A program made the position numbers and the translations under genes. Of a DNA stretch of 64,000 bases, positions 50,159 through 59,652 are shown in pieces (positions within the stretch are counted from its first letter, which is position 1; every line of letters begins with the position of its first letter). This DNA comes from Diplonema papillatum. Taxonomy: Eukaryota; Euglenozoa; Diplonemea; Diplonemida; Diplonemidae. The notes under the pieces are model-generated. The model saw only the letters and a list, made by a program, of their open reading frames with translations. It was not told the origin of the DNA and did no database searches. The stretch covers positions 186,001-250,000 of the forward strand of contig JAPJBO010000175.1 in the NCBI GenBank assembly GCA_030068145.1. Reading direction: 5' to 3'.

Positions 50159-50970
50159 TGGCTGTCGAAAGCATTGATCGATCTGCTTCATGGCTTGAAC
50201 AGAAGCGCAGTCGACTCGGGTAACGGAAACACAGAACACATGAAACCCCGCGGCAGTCACCAGTCTCGCCTGCCTTCCCTTTTCTTTTACCCGTCGGATC
50301 GAGCTTCGATCTCTGAACGACAGCGCGCTGCTGCGATAGGCCATCAATTCGTGCAGAAATAAAGAGCTACAATGGTGTGTAGGTCGCAATCCCCGCTCGT
50401 CACACCATTCGTCACTTCGACGCTATGCGTCACCTGACCTCAGGTGTCAGAAGAGACGAAAATTATGACGTTGAAGGTGTCAGCCGTTCTGATTCAAAAT
50501 CATGGGGTTTTGATCTTCGTTTCGGCCCTTTGAGGTTCAGGGACCACCCACACAGTCACGCCATGGTGACACGCGCCACTGCTCGGTAGGATTGTCCTTC
50601 AACTTCGTTGAGGCGCCAGACATTGAACAAGCAAAAAAAGGAGGGGAAACGGGGCCGTCGACGGGAAGACGAACGCTTCTGCTGAATGCTTACGCCCGCC
50701 ACTGAACCTGTGTTTCGTGTGGGCTACAGCACTACCTCCTTTGAGATTGGAATATTGTTGCGATAGCGGGGAGTCCTCGTCCTTTGAGATTTCGCAACTG
50801 GCAGTCTCCTCAAGTATTTCCTACAAAGCAGGCTTACACAAGAAGAAAAGAACACACACACACCACACACACAAGCAAGCAACAAAAAGAACAAAAGAGC
50901 CCACCATTCAAAAAGAACGCCCTCACAGGCAACTGACTGAGCGAATTTCACCGGAAACCACAAAAGGAAA
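50159..50970. other. intergenic region with a repeat piece
   Basis: Segment 50705-50842 is a partial, minus-strand copy of the A repeat of the 4696 family (TTTCGTGTGGGCTACAGCAC to CCTACAAAGCAGG). A CA-rich stretch lies at 50850-50880. No gene is supported. Confidence 0.5.
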
Positions 50971-51480
50971 ATGGTGGTGCAGGTGGTGGAAGACGCGGGC
51001 CGAGAAAAGCCGAAGGCCGCCCGAAAGGCCCGCGCGCAGGTGCAAGTGAGCAAGTACCCGGTCAGCAGCTGCCGGGAGGGCTTCGTGTTCGACCTGCCGG
51101 CGTTCGAGTCCGAGTCGCCGGAGCTGGCGTACTTCCGCGGCGGGGTGCTGCCCGTGCTGGCGCCGTGCCTCGAGGCGCTGCTGGTGCACCTGCTGGAGGA
51201 GAACGGCCAGCTGGCAGAGGAGAGCTGGGTCGAGTCGTCGCGCGCCCTCAGCACCGCTGTCGAGCAGCAGATGAAGGACGACCCGCAGCACGCCGTAGAG
51301 CTCGAGCTGGAGTACGACCGGCGCACGAAGTGGGCCATCCCGGACCTGCTCCCTCGCGACGAGCTCCGGACGAAGACCAAGCGCCCGCTGCTGTGGCTGG
51401 CGCGGGAGCTGCGGCGCTACGTTACTGACCCGAAGCGAAGTGCAAAGCACCAACGGCCGAGTCTCCGGACGAACCGCTGA
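50971..51480 (+). CDS. small conserved-looking protein of unknown function, weak Dpy-30-like helix
   Basis: 169 codons from GGAAAATGGTG. A basic N-terminus (KPKAARKARAQVQVSKYP) and a compact acidic middle part lead into AYFRGGVLPVLAPCLEALLVHLLEE (shortened here: residues 53-77). This is an amphipathic helix pair that resembles the Dpy-30/RIIa docking fold (YLxxxVxPxLxxGLxxL). A charged C-terminal region (LELEYDRRTKWAIPDLLPRD, KTKRPLLWLARELRRYV) and a basic tail follow. Codon bias and + orientation fit the host genes on both sides. If the Dpy-30-like reading is right, it would bind an amphipathic partner helix in a chromatin or ciliary complex. Otherwise function is unknown. Confidence 0.6.
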   Translation: MVVQVVEDAGREKPKAARKARAQVQVSKYPVSSCREGFVFDLPAFESESPELAYFRGGVLPVLAPCLEALLVHLLEENGQLAEESWVESSRALSTAVEQQMKDDPQHAVELELEYDRRTKWAIPDLLPRDELRTKTKRPLLWLARELRRYVTDPKRSAKHQRPSLRTNR

Positions 51481-52702
51481 TTTTCACGGCCAGCTATTAG
51501 GGTGGATCTGCATGGCTGGCGTGGTTACGTCATTCGCACGTGATGCGTCATGTTTTCGCCTCTACAGCTCGCTTGATTGTCGCGTTCAGGCGCTTGGTGC
51601 TTCGCTTCTCCTTCGACTGCTCGTCAAGCTTCATCGGTTGCGCGTCGATAGCTGCTTTTTCACGGCGTTTGGGCGATGGCCGTGATGTCTTCTGTGCCGT
51701 CTGCCCGCTCGGCTTGCTCGGCTGCGCTTCGGCGGGTCATCCTGTACGCCGTTGGGATGCCGACTTCCACGGCCACCGTCCTGCTGTCAAGACGAACTGG
51801 CACCCTGATGAGCGATGACTTGGACACCTGAAGTCAGCTCTCGGTTCATCCAGTCCTGCTTACTAGCGGTGACCCGCCTCTGGTCGGTACAGCCGGTGAG
51901 GTGAAGAGCCGCTGGCAGTGTCCCCAGCGAACTGATCCGTACCGAACCCCCGTCCTGGTTCAGGGAGCAATTATCAAAGCCGAGACCGCGCCGGTTGGAC
52001 TGGCGGGTCACGTTTTCGACTCCACCAGCTGCGGAGCCGGCTGTTGACTCCCTCCCTTGACTATACTTGACCGCTCGCACACCTTGGGCGTGGCGAAGGG
52101 CAGTGGGCGGCTCAGTTGGCGACGCCGTTTAGCGCGGCGACGATTTGTTTCTTAACCCTCCTCCCAGGGAGGTCAACACGATGTGGAGGAGTACGCATGA
52201 CCACAGAAGTCATGTGTGCTATCACTTGATTGACCCGTTGCATCGCATACCGCTGCAATTGCTAGCGTTGTCGATCAATTGTATTTACCTCGATCCCTCC
52301 GGGTGGATACAAAGCCTCGTCGCTCGCAAGGTCGCACAATTTGAAGGTGGAGGCACCACCCTCACGGCACGAGGGGATGTGCAATCGCCCGACGTTCACT
52401 GCCGCAGCGAAGGCAGCTTTACAGCTACCCGAGTTCGGAGTCGAGCGCCACCGCCGTTGATCCCGGCGGCATATTCGGGCAAGGGCACTGCACTCTCCAC
52501 TCCGAAGAAGCGTGTTCTCCTTCCGGGTTCCGTTCAAAAATAGAACTAACAGTTACACGTAACACGGTGGCTACACCGCGCGCGCAAGTCCACTGGTGCC
52601 GCGAGCTCTTTTCTGTGTGGTTCTGCTCGCGAAATCGGGTCTCACTGCCTCTGTTACGTACGCTTACTTTTCCTTTTCGTCGTCTGCAGGCGATGTGTGC
52701 TG
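51481..52702. other. no recognisable feature
   Basis: More than 1.2 kb with only short open frames and no repeat relation found within the window. Confidence 0.4.
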
Positions 52703-53101
52703 CTTTCAGCGGCGGTGCAGGATTGACACTGCGCGCAGAGGCACGTCATGCGCGGTGCACCAGAACCCCTGCATTGGACTGAATCCGTTGGACTGGATGA
52801 AACATCCCTGGGCTATCCGCAGCCGCGAACATAGCACAGGGTTCCTTCCAGCAACTGCTCCCTCTCTTGGCCAGGTCCTTACCGCTGACGCCGTCGAGCA
52901 TTTCACGCTGCTTTCAGCAGCGGTGCAGGATTGACACTGCGCGCAGATGCACGTCATGCGCGGTGCACCAGAACCCTGCATTGGACTGAATCCGTTGAAC
53001 TCCCTGGGCTATCCGCGGCGGCGAACATAGCACAGCGTTCCTTCCAGCAACTGCTCCCTCCCTTGGCCAGGTCCTTACCGCTGACGCCGTCGAGCATTTC
53101 A
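52703..53101. repeat. tandem duplication of about 208 bp upstream of the ankyrin/JmjC-like gene
   Basis: Copies start at 52703 and 52911 (CTTTCAGCRGCGGTGCAGGA ... GACGCCGTCGAGCATTTCAC). Copy 2 lacks about 15 bp near GGACTGGATGAAACATC and has a few substitutions. The second copy ends about 150 bp before the start codon, so promoter or 5' UTR sequence may be duplicated. Confidence 0.9.
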
Positions 53102-53247
53102 CACGCGCAGGCGTGTTCCCGTGTTTTTCTTGCGCACTCCTGCACGCGCCGCGCGCACGTCTTCGAGAGGGTCCACCACAGCAATGAAGTTCCAGTTGTT
53201 GAACTCGGAAATACAGCGGACGGGGGGCGGAGCGGGGAGAGCAACAA

Positions 53248-55278
53248 ATGACGGCCCGCCTCCGACTGGCAGTTGCGAGCTTGGCGTTCGCCTGCACCGC
53301 TGCCGACGTGTCTAGACGAGACATCGACCTCCAAAGGGCGGTGTACGAAGGCCGGACCAGCGACGTGAAGGCGCTCGTCGAGGCCGGCGCCAGCCAAGTG
53401 CTCGAGAAGCAGAGCTGTTTGATGCTCGCCGCCCACAGAGGAGACGCCGCGGCCGCGGAGGCCCTGCTCTCCCGCCCGGACCGGTCCGACCCGAAGGTGT
53501 CGATGGAAGGCGGGCTGCCGGGGAAGGAGAAGGGGACCGCCCTCATATTCGCTCTGCTAGGGTTCGAAGAGAGGACGAGATCCCTCCGCCCGGCAGCACC
53601 GCGCACGGACTACGTCTCCACCGTCCGCCTCCTCATCTCCCGCGGCGCCGGTCTCAGCGGCACGGACATCCGGGGCCGGACGCCGTTGATGATAGCCTGT
53701 TCGACCCGGAATCAGACTCTGATCGATCTCCTCGTGTCGCTGCCGTCTGCGGGGGACCACCTGCTCTTTGCTCCGGCGGGGGGGCCGTTCGCCGGGAAGA
53801 CGCCGCTCGCGCTTCTCGCCGACGAGGCGAAGGCGTACGCGCACGTCTGCACGCTCCTGCTCCAGCGCGCCAACCGGCAGGACACCCCGCAGGACCCGCA
53901 GGGGGCGGGCGGCGCCGCCGCGGCGTTCGACGACATGGGCCTGCCCGAAAGCAGGGCGCCGCTCCTGCGCCCGCGGGGCGGCTGGTGGCTCGGCGACGCC
54001 CGGACGTGCTCGCCGGCGGTGCACGGCCTGCTGCGCGGCGCCGCCGCCGAAAGCCTGCGCGCGATGCTGCGCGCGCTCGAGGCCGCCCACGGGCCCGCGG
54101 CCGCCGCCGCGGTCGCCGAAGAGGTGGGGCGCCTGGCCGCCGGCGACGCGCGGGATGTGCTCCGAGGGTTCGGCTTCGGCAAAAGCGCGGCCGCTGCGCA
54201 AGACGCGGCAACGGGGCGCGGGGTGGACGTCGCCAAGGCCGCCGCCGCCTTGATCACCGAAGAGGTGGAGCGCCTGGCTGCCGGCGACGCGCGGGATGTG
54301 CTTCAAGGACTCGGCGGAAGCGAGGCGGCCGCTGCGCAAGACGCATGCGGGGCAACGGCGCGCAGGTCAGACGTCGTCAATGCCGCCGCCTCGATCACCG
54401 AACAGGCGGGGCGCCTGGCTGCCGGCGACGCACGGGAAGTGCTCCAAGGGCCCGGCTTCGGCGGAAGCGAAGCGGCCGCTGCGCAAGACGCGTGCGAGGC
54501 AACGGGGCGCAGGGTAGACGTCGTCAATGCCGCCGCCTCGATCACCGAAGAGGCGGGGCGGCTGGCTGCCGGCGACTCGCGGGAAGTGCTCCAAGGGCCG
54601 CAAGACGCGCACGAGGCGACGGGGCGCAGGGTGGACGTCGTCGAGGCCGCGGAATTGACGCCCGAGCGGTTCAAAGCAGAGTTCTTCGCGGAGCGTCGCC
54701 CGGTGCTGATCAAGCACGGCGCGGCGGGGTGGCCCTGCACCGCGTGGACCACCGAAAGCCTGGCGGCCGGCCCGTTCCGCGACGCGCGCGTCACCGTCGC
54801 AGACGTCCCGTACGCCTCGCAGTACGGCCTGCCGTCGGAAACCCTGCCGCTGGCCGACTTCATAAAGGGCCACGTCCGCACGGGTTCGTCGCGGTACGCG
54901 TTCGACAACACGCTGCACCGAACGAAGCCGGAGGCCCTGTTCTCGTCGTTCGCGAAGAGCCCGCTGCTGGCCGGGCTGCGCTTCAACCCACCGCAGGTGA
55001 GCTTCGGCGGGCGCGGGACGGGCTCCCCGCCGCACCTGCACCAAGACGCCGTCAACGGCGTCTGCTTCGGGCAGAAGGTGTGGATGATGTGGCCGCCGGA
55101 GGCCGCGTTCCTCTCGGTGGTTCCCGCCCGCGAAGTCTTCGCGCGCCCGTCGTGGCTTCCGCAGCCGATGACCGTCACGCAGGAAGCCGGGGATTTGCTC
55201 TACGTCCCGTCCGGCTGGGGCCACGCCGTCCTGAACACAAAGGACACGTGGGGAATAGCCCTTGAATACTACCGGTGA
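53248..55278 (+). CDS. secretory ankyrin-repeat protein with C-terminal JmjC-like (cupin_8) domain
   Basis: 676 codons. The N-terminus is a likely signal peptide (MTARLRLAVASLAFACTAA). Ankyrin repeats span about 27-210 (DLQRAVYEGRTSDVKALVEA, CLMLAAHRGDAAAAEALL, GRTPLMIACSTRNQTLIDLL). Residues 290-470 hold four tandem units of about 47 residues. From about 470 a cupin_8/JmjC-like domain follows: LTPERFKAEFFAERRPVLIK, the metal motif HLHQDAVN (HxD), GQKVWMMWPPEA, and the final His in LLYVPSGWGHAVLN. The HxD...H triad for Fe(II) is complete, so a 2-oxoglutarate-dependent hydroxylase is likely. With a signal peptide it would act in the ER or Golgi, unlike nuclear JmjC histone demethylases. Ankyrin repeats are known hydroxylation substrates of FIH-type enzymes, so an internal substrate is conceivable. 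Confidence 0.85.
   Translation: MTARLRLAVASLAFACTAADVSRRDIDLQRAVYEGRTSDVKALVEAGASQVLEKQSCLMLAAHRGDAAAAEALLSRPDRSDPKVSMEGGLPGKEKGTALIFALLGFEERTRSLRPAAPRTDYVSTVRLLISRGAGLSGTDIRGRTPLMIACSTRNQTLIDLLVSLPSAGDHLLFAPAGGPFAGKTPLALLADEAKAYAHVCTLLLQRANRQDTPQDPQGAGGAAAAFDDMGLPESRAPLLRPRGGWWLGDARTCSPAVHGLLRGAAAESLRAMLRALEAAHGPAAAAAVAEEVGRLAAGDARDVLRGFGFGKSAAAAQDAATGRGVDVAKAAAALITEEVERLAAGDARDVLQGLGGSEAAAAQDACGATARRSDVVNAAASITEQAGRLAAGDAREVLQGPGFGGSEAAAAQDACEATGRRVDVVNAAASITEEAGRLAAGDSREVLQGPQDAHEATGRRVDVVEAAELTPERFKAEFFAERRPVLIKHGAAGWPCTAWTTESLAAGPFRDARVTVADVPYASQYGLPSETLPLADFIKGHVRTGSSRYAFDNTLHRTKPEALFSSFAKSPLLAGLRFNPPQVSFGGRGTGSPPHLHQDAVNGVCFGQKVWMMWPPEAAFLSVVPAREVFARPSWLPQPMTVTQEAGDLLYVPSGWGHAVLNTKDTWGIALEYYR
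54115..54655 (+). repeat. in-frame tandem repeats inside the ankyrin/JmjC-like gene
   Basis: Four units begin at 54115, 54256, 54397 and 54544, so the spacings are 141, 141 and 147 bp, all multiples of three. Each codes for a variant of ITEEAGRLAAGDAREVLQG, then an Ala-rich piece and GRRVDVVNAAAS. The last unit lacks the FGGSEAAAA part. Confidence 0.95.
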
Positions 55279-56481
55279 CTCGTTTCGTTCGCGTCGTCGA
55301 CCACGTTTCGTGGTTCCTGAAAGCGTTCCCGTCTCGCTGCTGTGAAGCCAGAATGGCAAGTTGCTCGACCGATATCGTGGATTCTGGCGAGAAGCATGAA
55401 CCACGCTCTTTCCCTAAATTTCCAGATAGGGGTTTCTGGTGAGAGCTCTCTTTCGTGCCCAGCAGTCTGAAGCTTGACAAGAAGAGGCGCCTTGTCGGAT
55501 TGTTTCTTCCCCTCTAGCCTCCGTCGAAATAGGCACCCAGCAGGCGTCCAGACAAAGATCAGAAAACAAAGATGTCTTTGACACGTCCCTTGGCCCGTCA
55601 CAGACAGCGATCGATTGCGCGCCTTTCGAATTCTTCGTATGGCTTCTTCGCATCTTGTCCACGTACCTTACACAGTCACGCCAGGGATCTTATCTTGACG
55701 GTCTGCCTCTGGACTGTACCGTAACCGAGGACGTCGGTCACCGCGCTCCTCGAAGCACGCCGTTCCATTTCATCCACAGCGCCATGCAGCGCATCCTCCC
55801 GTTCCCCAGCGTTTCCGGACGCTTCTCAAGATGGTCTTTTCAGTTCAGATTCTAGTTTCTCCGTGTCCTGTCCAGCCTGCTGAGCAGCATCGGCTTCAAG
55901 ATCCCGCAAGCAGGATGAGCTATCTCGAAAACAGCGCGCGGTTGGACGTATTCAGTCGGAAAGCTTGCATGTAGCGATAGGCACGTAAACTTACGCACAG
56001 CTCACACACAAGTGCGCGTGATAAAATTCCTTCGGGCACCAGCCTCGTCGCCGCCCGTTATTGTCCAAACATTGAGGACGCCAGTCTTGTTGCGAGGTTC
56101 AGGCAGGCGACGCCAACAAGGCAAGCGGGTTCCGCCGAATGAGTCGTGGACGACTGCACAAACGGCGTAGAGATGCTGGGGTCCTTAGAAGGTCGCCGAA
56201 ACGCTTTGTTGATACATGCCGGGGAAAGTTAGCCTGTTGGTGCGTGAACATGACCAGTCGGCTAATCTCCTCCCGCACACGCTGCCAGTGTTCTCTTTCG
56301 AGTTTACAATTGATTGCTACCAGTGTTCCGAAAAGAAAAGAAGGCCTAGTTCTCGAAAGGTTCCGAAACTACGTGTCACAAGCAACTCAGCCCGCACACA
56401 TCGGTAGGCTCGGAAGGCTCGAATAGAGCCTCCGGGCGGGAAAATACGACAACAAAAGTTGGAAAGAAAGAAAAAAGCAAA
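55279..56481. other. intergenic region with a repeat piece
   Basis: Segment 55498-55545 (TTTCTTCCCCTCTAGCCTCC) is a short relic of the B end of the 4696 repeat family. Nothing else is recognised. Confidence 0.4.
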
Positions 56482-59400
56482 ATGGCGGAGCCCAAGCCTT
56501 ACGGCATGCAACGGGCTCTGACGTTCGCTTACGTGAAGCAGCTGCCGCGTACCACCGCGGACGAGGTGGGTGACCAGGAGGCAGTGTACGACCGGCAGGT
56601 CCTGCTGAACGAGTCGTGGGAGAGCTACTGCGAACGCCAGGGGACGCCGGAGCGGGCGTCGGAGGGCGGGCAGCGCGACAAGTGGGTCACGGAGACGTGG
56701 CCCGAGTGGGAGGAGCGGAAGCGGCGGCAGCCGGAGACGATCGACCGGTTCTTCGGCGGCTTGCAGGCCGCGCACGACGCCGGCGCGGCCGCGAAGCGGA
56801 CCCGCGCCGAGCAGTCAGAGAAGGTGCTGCGGCAGATCCGCGACGCCGAAGAGCGGCGGGCGAAGAAGCTGCTGCCCGTCCTGCACACGCTCCTCCTCGA
56901 CTTCGAGGAAAAGCGCCAGCGTGAAGACGCCCTGGTCCGCGGAGCCCTCGAGGCCGACGAAGCCTCCGCGCGGGAAACCGCACACCGCGACGAACACGCC
57001 GCCTTTGCACTCCTCGCCACTGCCTTCTCCGACGGCGTCGGCGACATCACGGAGATGCTGAAAGTGCGGGGGGAGATGGAAGAGGAAGCTCGCATCGCGC
57101 GCGAGAAGGAGGAAGAACGGCTCGAAGCCGAGCGCAAAGTCGCGCTCGAGCGGGAGATGGAGGAGAAGAAGCGCCGGGAGCAGGAGGCGGCCGAGGAGGA
57201 GCGGAGGCGGGTGCAGGAGGAAAAAGACCGGAAGGCCGCCGAGCGGAAGGCGCGCGTGATGGCCGACCGCGAGAAGCGGAAGAGCAAGGAGGAGCTCGCC
57301 GCCTCGAAGCGCGACAGCCGCCGCCGCTCGTCCGCGCGCGAGGTCGCCGACCCGTCGTCGCGGCACCTGAAGCGAGACGGCAGCCGCTCCGCCCGCGTCG
57401 AGCGGCAGTCGAACGACATGGACGCGTACCTGCGGGCCCTCGAACCGAGAGTCGCCGCCATCGACACCGAAGACTCGCTCCAAGCCCTCCTCCGCACCGT
57501 GGCGATGGAGCTCGGTGAGTTGCTGTTCGACTGTGCAGTGTACATCTCCGTCTTGGATACCGACACGCTCCTCTACAAGTATGCGTCGGCAAACTGCTCG
57601 GCTGTGCTGCAGACCGGTGCCGAACGCTTGGACACCCGGGCGCATCCCAATTGCCCGACGGTGCAGGCGATGAAGTACAAGGAAACGGTGTGCCTGACGG
57701 ACCCCCTCGTGTCGCCCGGCTGGGAAGACATCGTGCGCGTCGGCACGAAAGAAGAGGGCGGGAAGGGCGACTTCGCCGTGGTGCCCATCCTCGACGCGTC
57801 CGGCGAGGTCGCGGCGGTGCTCGCGGCCGACACGATCCAGGCCCTCAACGCGAAGCAGACGAACTTCGTCGAAGGCGAGGAAGACTGCTACAGCGGCGAC
57901 CCTCTCGCGGTCTCCTTGTCCATCCCCGTCGTTTCGTTCCTCGAACAAGTTTCAACCTTGCTCTCCAAAGCGTACGTCACCGGCACGCTCCCCTCGGTCG
58001 AAGACGCGAATTCGGTGGCCGAACTGTACAACACCGTCACAAACGCGATCGCTGGGTTCCGACCCGACATGAACTGCTACATCGCGACGCTGACGAGACC
58101 CCACGGGTCCGTCTTCACCGTTCTGTCCCAAAACGGCATCAGCTCAGCATCCGAAGCGCCCCAGAACTTCGGCGCGCATGGGAATGTGATAGGGAAGACG
58201 ATCACGGAGGGAGATTCGGTGCCGTCGTTCAATCTGACGCCGAGCAAAGGGTCCTACGACTTCGTCGAGAACGTGAAGGAGTGCGAAGGCGCCGCGTGCT
58301 ACGCGGGGCCCGACACCGCCAAAAGGAACGACTTCCTGTACTTGTTCCCGATCTCCGTTCGGTACAAGGGCGCAGACGTTGTCATCGGCACGGTGGGTGT
58401 CGAGGGCGATGCGACGCGTCCGTTGACCGAGAGCCAGATTCTGCAGATCTCGACCCTCGTCGAGCAACTGTCCGACCGCCGAGAACCTCTGATGAAGCTC
58501 CGCATGCAGCAGCTCTACGCCGCGCAGTGCATCCAGTGGTGCGCCGCGTTGTCCGGGTGCAGGCACGTGTACCTGTCCCTGCGGCAGTCGCTGGTGGAAT
58601 TCGGCCCCGCCTCCACCAGCCGCACAGACACCTTCCAGTACGTCTCCGCCACCCCCGCGCAGCAGTGGGTGGTCGGGAAGATGGTCGAAGAAGGGGAAGG
58701 CATCACTGCCGCGATCATCGACGGCAAGCAGTCCAAGCACTACCCGGACGTCCGCAAGGAGGAGCGCATCAAGCTCTTGGACAGAGCCAAGGTCCCGGGC
58801 GAGGCCGAGGGACAGCTCGCTGTTGCGCCCATAGGCACGCGCGGCGCTTTGTACATGGACACCGTCGGTTGGACGGAAGGCAAGCGCAACTTGTCGCCGG
58901 CCGACCTCGAGATGATGACCAACGCGGCGTCCCTCCTCGACAAGCTCTGCAGCGACTTGGCCGAAGGAAACGTGGACGAGGTCGGAGCCGACGAAATGCG
59001 GCTCAAGCTCGAGGACGACGTGAACCCTTCGTGCGTGCGGTTTTTGAAGAGGATCTGGCTGGACACCATCGCGTCCCTCTTGGCCATGACGAAGCAGGAG
59101 CTCCTCGAAATGGCGAGGTACAACAAACCACCGGAGGCCATTCCGCCCGTCTGCTCGGCTGCGTTCATCGTGCTGGGCCGCAAGCCGAAGTCCGTTGCCA
59201 CGTGGGACCAGTGCCGCCGCTCCATCAAGTACACGCTCATCGCCCGGATGACGACGTTCGACCCCACCGGCAGCAAGCCCGCGAAGGCGTTTTTCATCCG
59301 CGCCAAGAAGATGACCAAAGGCTGCACCGTCGACTTCGTCGCCAAAAAGGGCTCGAAGCCGGCGTCGCTGTTCTTCCGTTGGACCTACGTGAACATCCAG

Positions 59401-59652
59401 ATGCGGTACGCGGCCATCAAGTTCAGGAAGATGCACGCCGAAGGCTTGCTCGAGCTGGATGAGGTGGCTCCTATTGATGATGACGATGCTGCGACAGAGT
59501 CGTCCAGCGTCTTCAGTGAAACAGGTGACAGCACCACCGTTGACGAAGAGGATGAAGACGGTGAAGGCGAAGAAGAGAGAGAAGAAGCCGACGCAGACGA
59601 CCCCGAGCAAGCGGAGGAGGAGGCCGCTGAGGATGCTGAGGGTGACGAGTGA
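56482..59652 (+). CDS. coiled-coil, GAF-domain and dynein-stalk-like protein (possible ciliary protein)
   Basis: 1056 codons from AAAATGGCG. Residues 40-110 have a Trp/Glu-rich N-terminal region. A long charged coiled coil lies at 120-300 (EEERRRVQEEKDRKAAERKA is typical). From about 315 to 470 is a GAF-like domain (LRTVAMELGELLFDCAVYIS, VVPILDASGEVAAVLAADT), with a second GAF-like module at about 510-670. Near 850-1000 the sequence resembles the microtubule-binding stalk region of dynein heavy chains: FLKRIWLDTIASLLAMTKQE, NKPPEAIPPVCSAAFIVLGR, then KKGSKPASLFFRWTYVNIQM. The tail is strongly acidic. There is no AAA motor. GAF domains often bind cyclic nucleotides or other small ligands, so a ligand-sensing axonemal protein is a reasonable inference, not a demonstrated one. 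No intron. Confidence 0.75.
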   Translation: MAEPKPYGMQRALTFAYVKQLPRTTADEVGDQEAVYDRQVLLNESWESYCERQGTPERASEGGQRDKWVTETWPEWEERKRRQPETIDRFFGGLQAAHDAGAAAKRTRAEQSEKVLRQIRDAEERRAKKLLPVLHTLLLDFEEKRQREDALVRGALEADEASARETAHRDEHAAFALLATAFSDGVGDITEMLKVRGEMEEEARIAREKEEERLEAERKVALEREMEEKKRREQEAAEEERRRVQEEKDRKAAERKARVMADREKRKSKEELAASKRDSRRRSSAREVADPSSRHLKRDGSRSARVERQSNDMDAYLRALEPRVAAIDTEDSLQALLRTVAMELGELLFDCAVYISVLDTDTLLYKYASANCSAVLQTGAERLDTRAHPNCPTVQAMKYKETVCLTDPLVSPGWEDIVRVGTKEEGGKGDFAVVPILDASGEVAAVLAADTIQALNAKQTNFVEGEEDCYSGDPLAVSLSIPVVSFLEQVSTLLSKAYVTGTLPSVEDANSVAELYNTVTNAIAGFRPDMNCYIATLTRPHGSVFTVLSQNGISSASEAPQNFGAHGNVIGKTITEGDSVPSFNLTPSKGSYDFVENVKECEGAACYAGPDTAKRNDFLYLFPISVRYKGADVVIGTVGVEGDATRPLTESQILQISTLVEQLSDRREPLMKLRMQQLYAAQCIQWCAALSGCRHVYLSLRQSLVEFGPASTSRTDTFQYVSATPAQQWVVGKMVEEGEGITAAIIDGKQSKHYPDVRKEERIKLLDRAKVPGEAEGQLAVAPIGTRGALYMDTVGWTEGKRNLSPADLEMMTNAASLLDKLCSDLAEGNVDEVGADEMRLKLEDDVNPSCVRFLKRIWLDTIASLLAMTKQELLEMARYNKPPEAIPPVCSAAFIVLGRKPKSVATWDQCRRSIKYTLIARMTTFDPTGSKPAKAFFIRAKKMTKGCTVDFVAKKGSKPASLFFRWTYVNIQMRYAAIKFRKMHAEGLLELDEVAPIDDDDAATESSSVFSETGDSTTVDEEDEDGEGEEEREEADADDPEQAEEEAAEDAEGDE

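Noticed and set aside
53985..55265. 426-codon plus-strand frame inside the ankyrin/JmjC-like gene
   Set aside because: Arg-rich alternate-frame shadow; the other frame has signal peptide, ankyrin repeats and the HxD motif.
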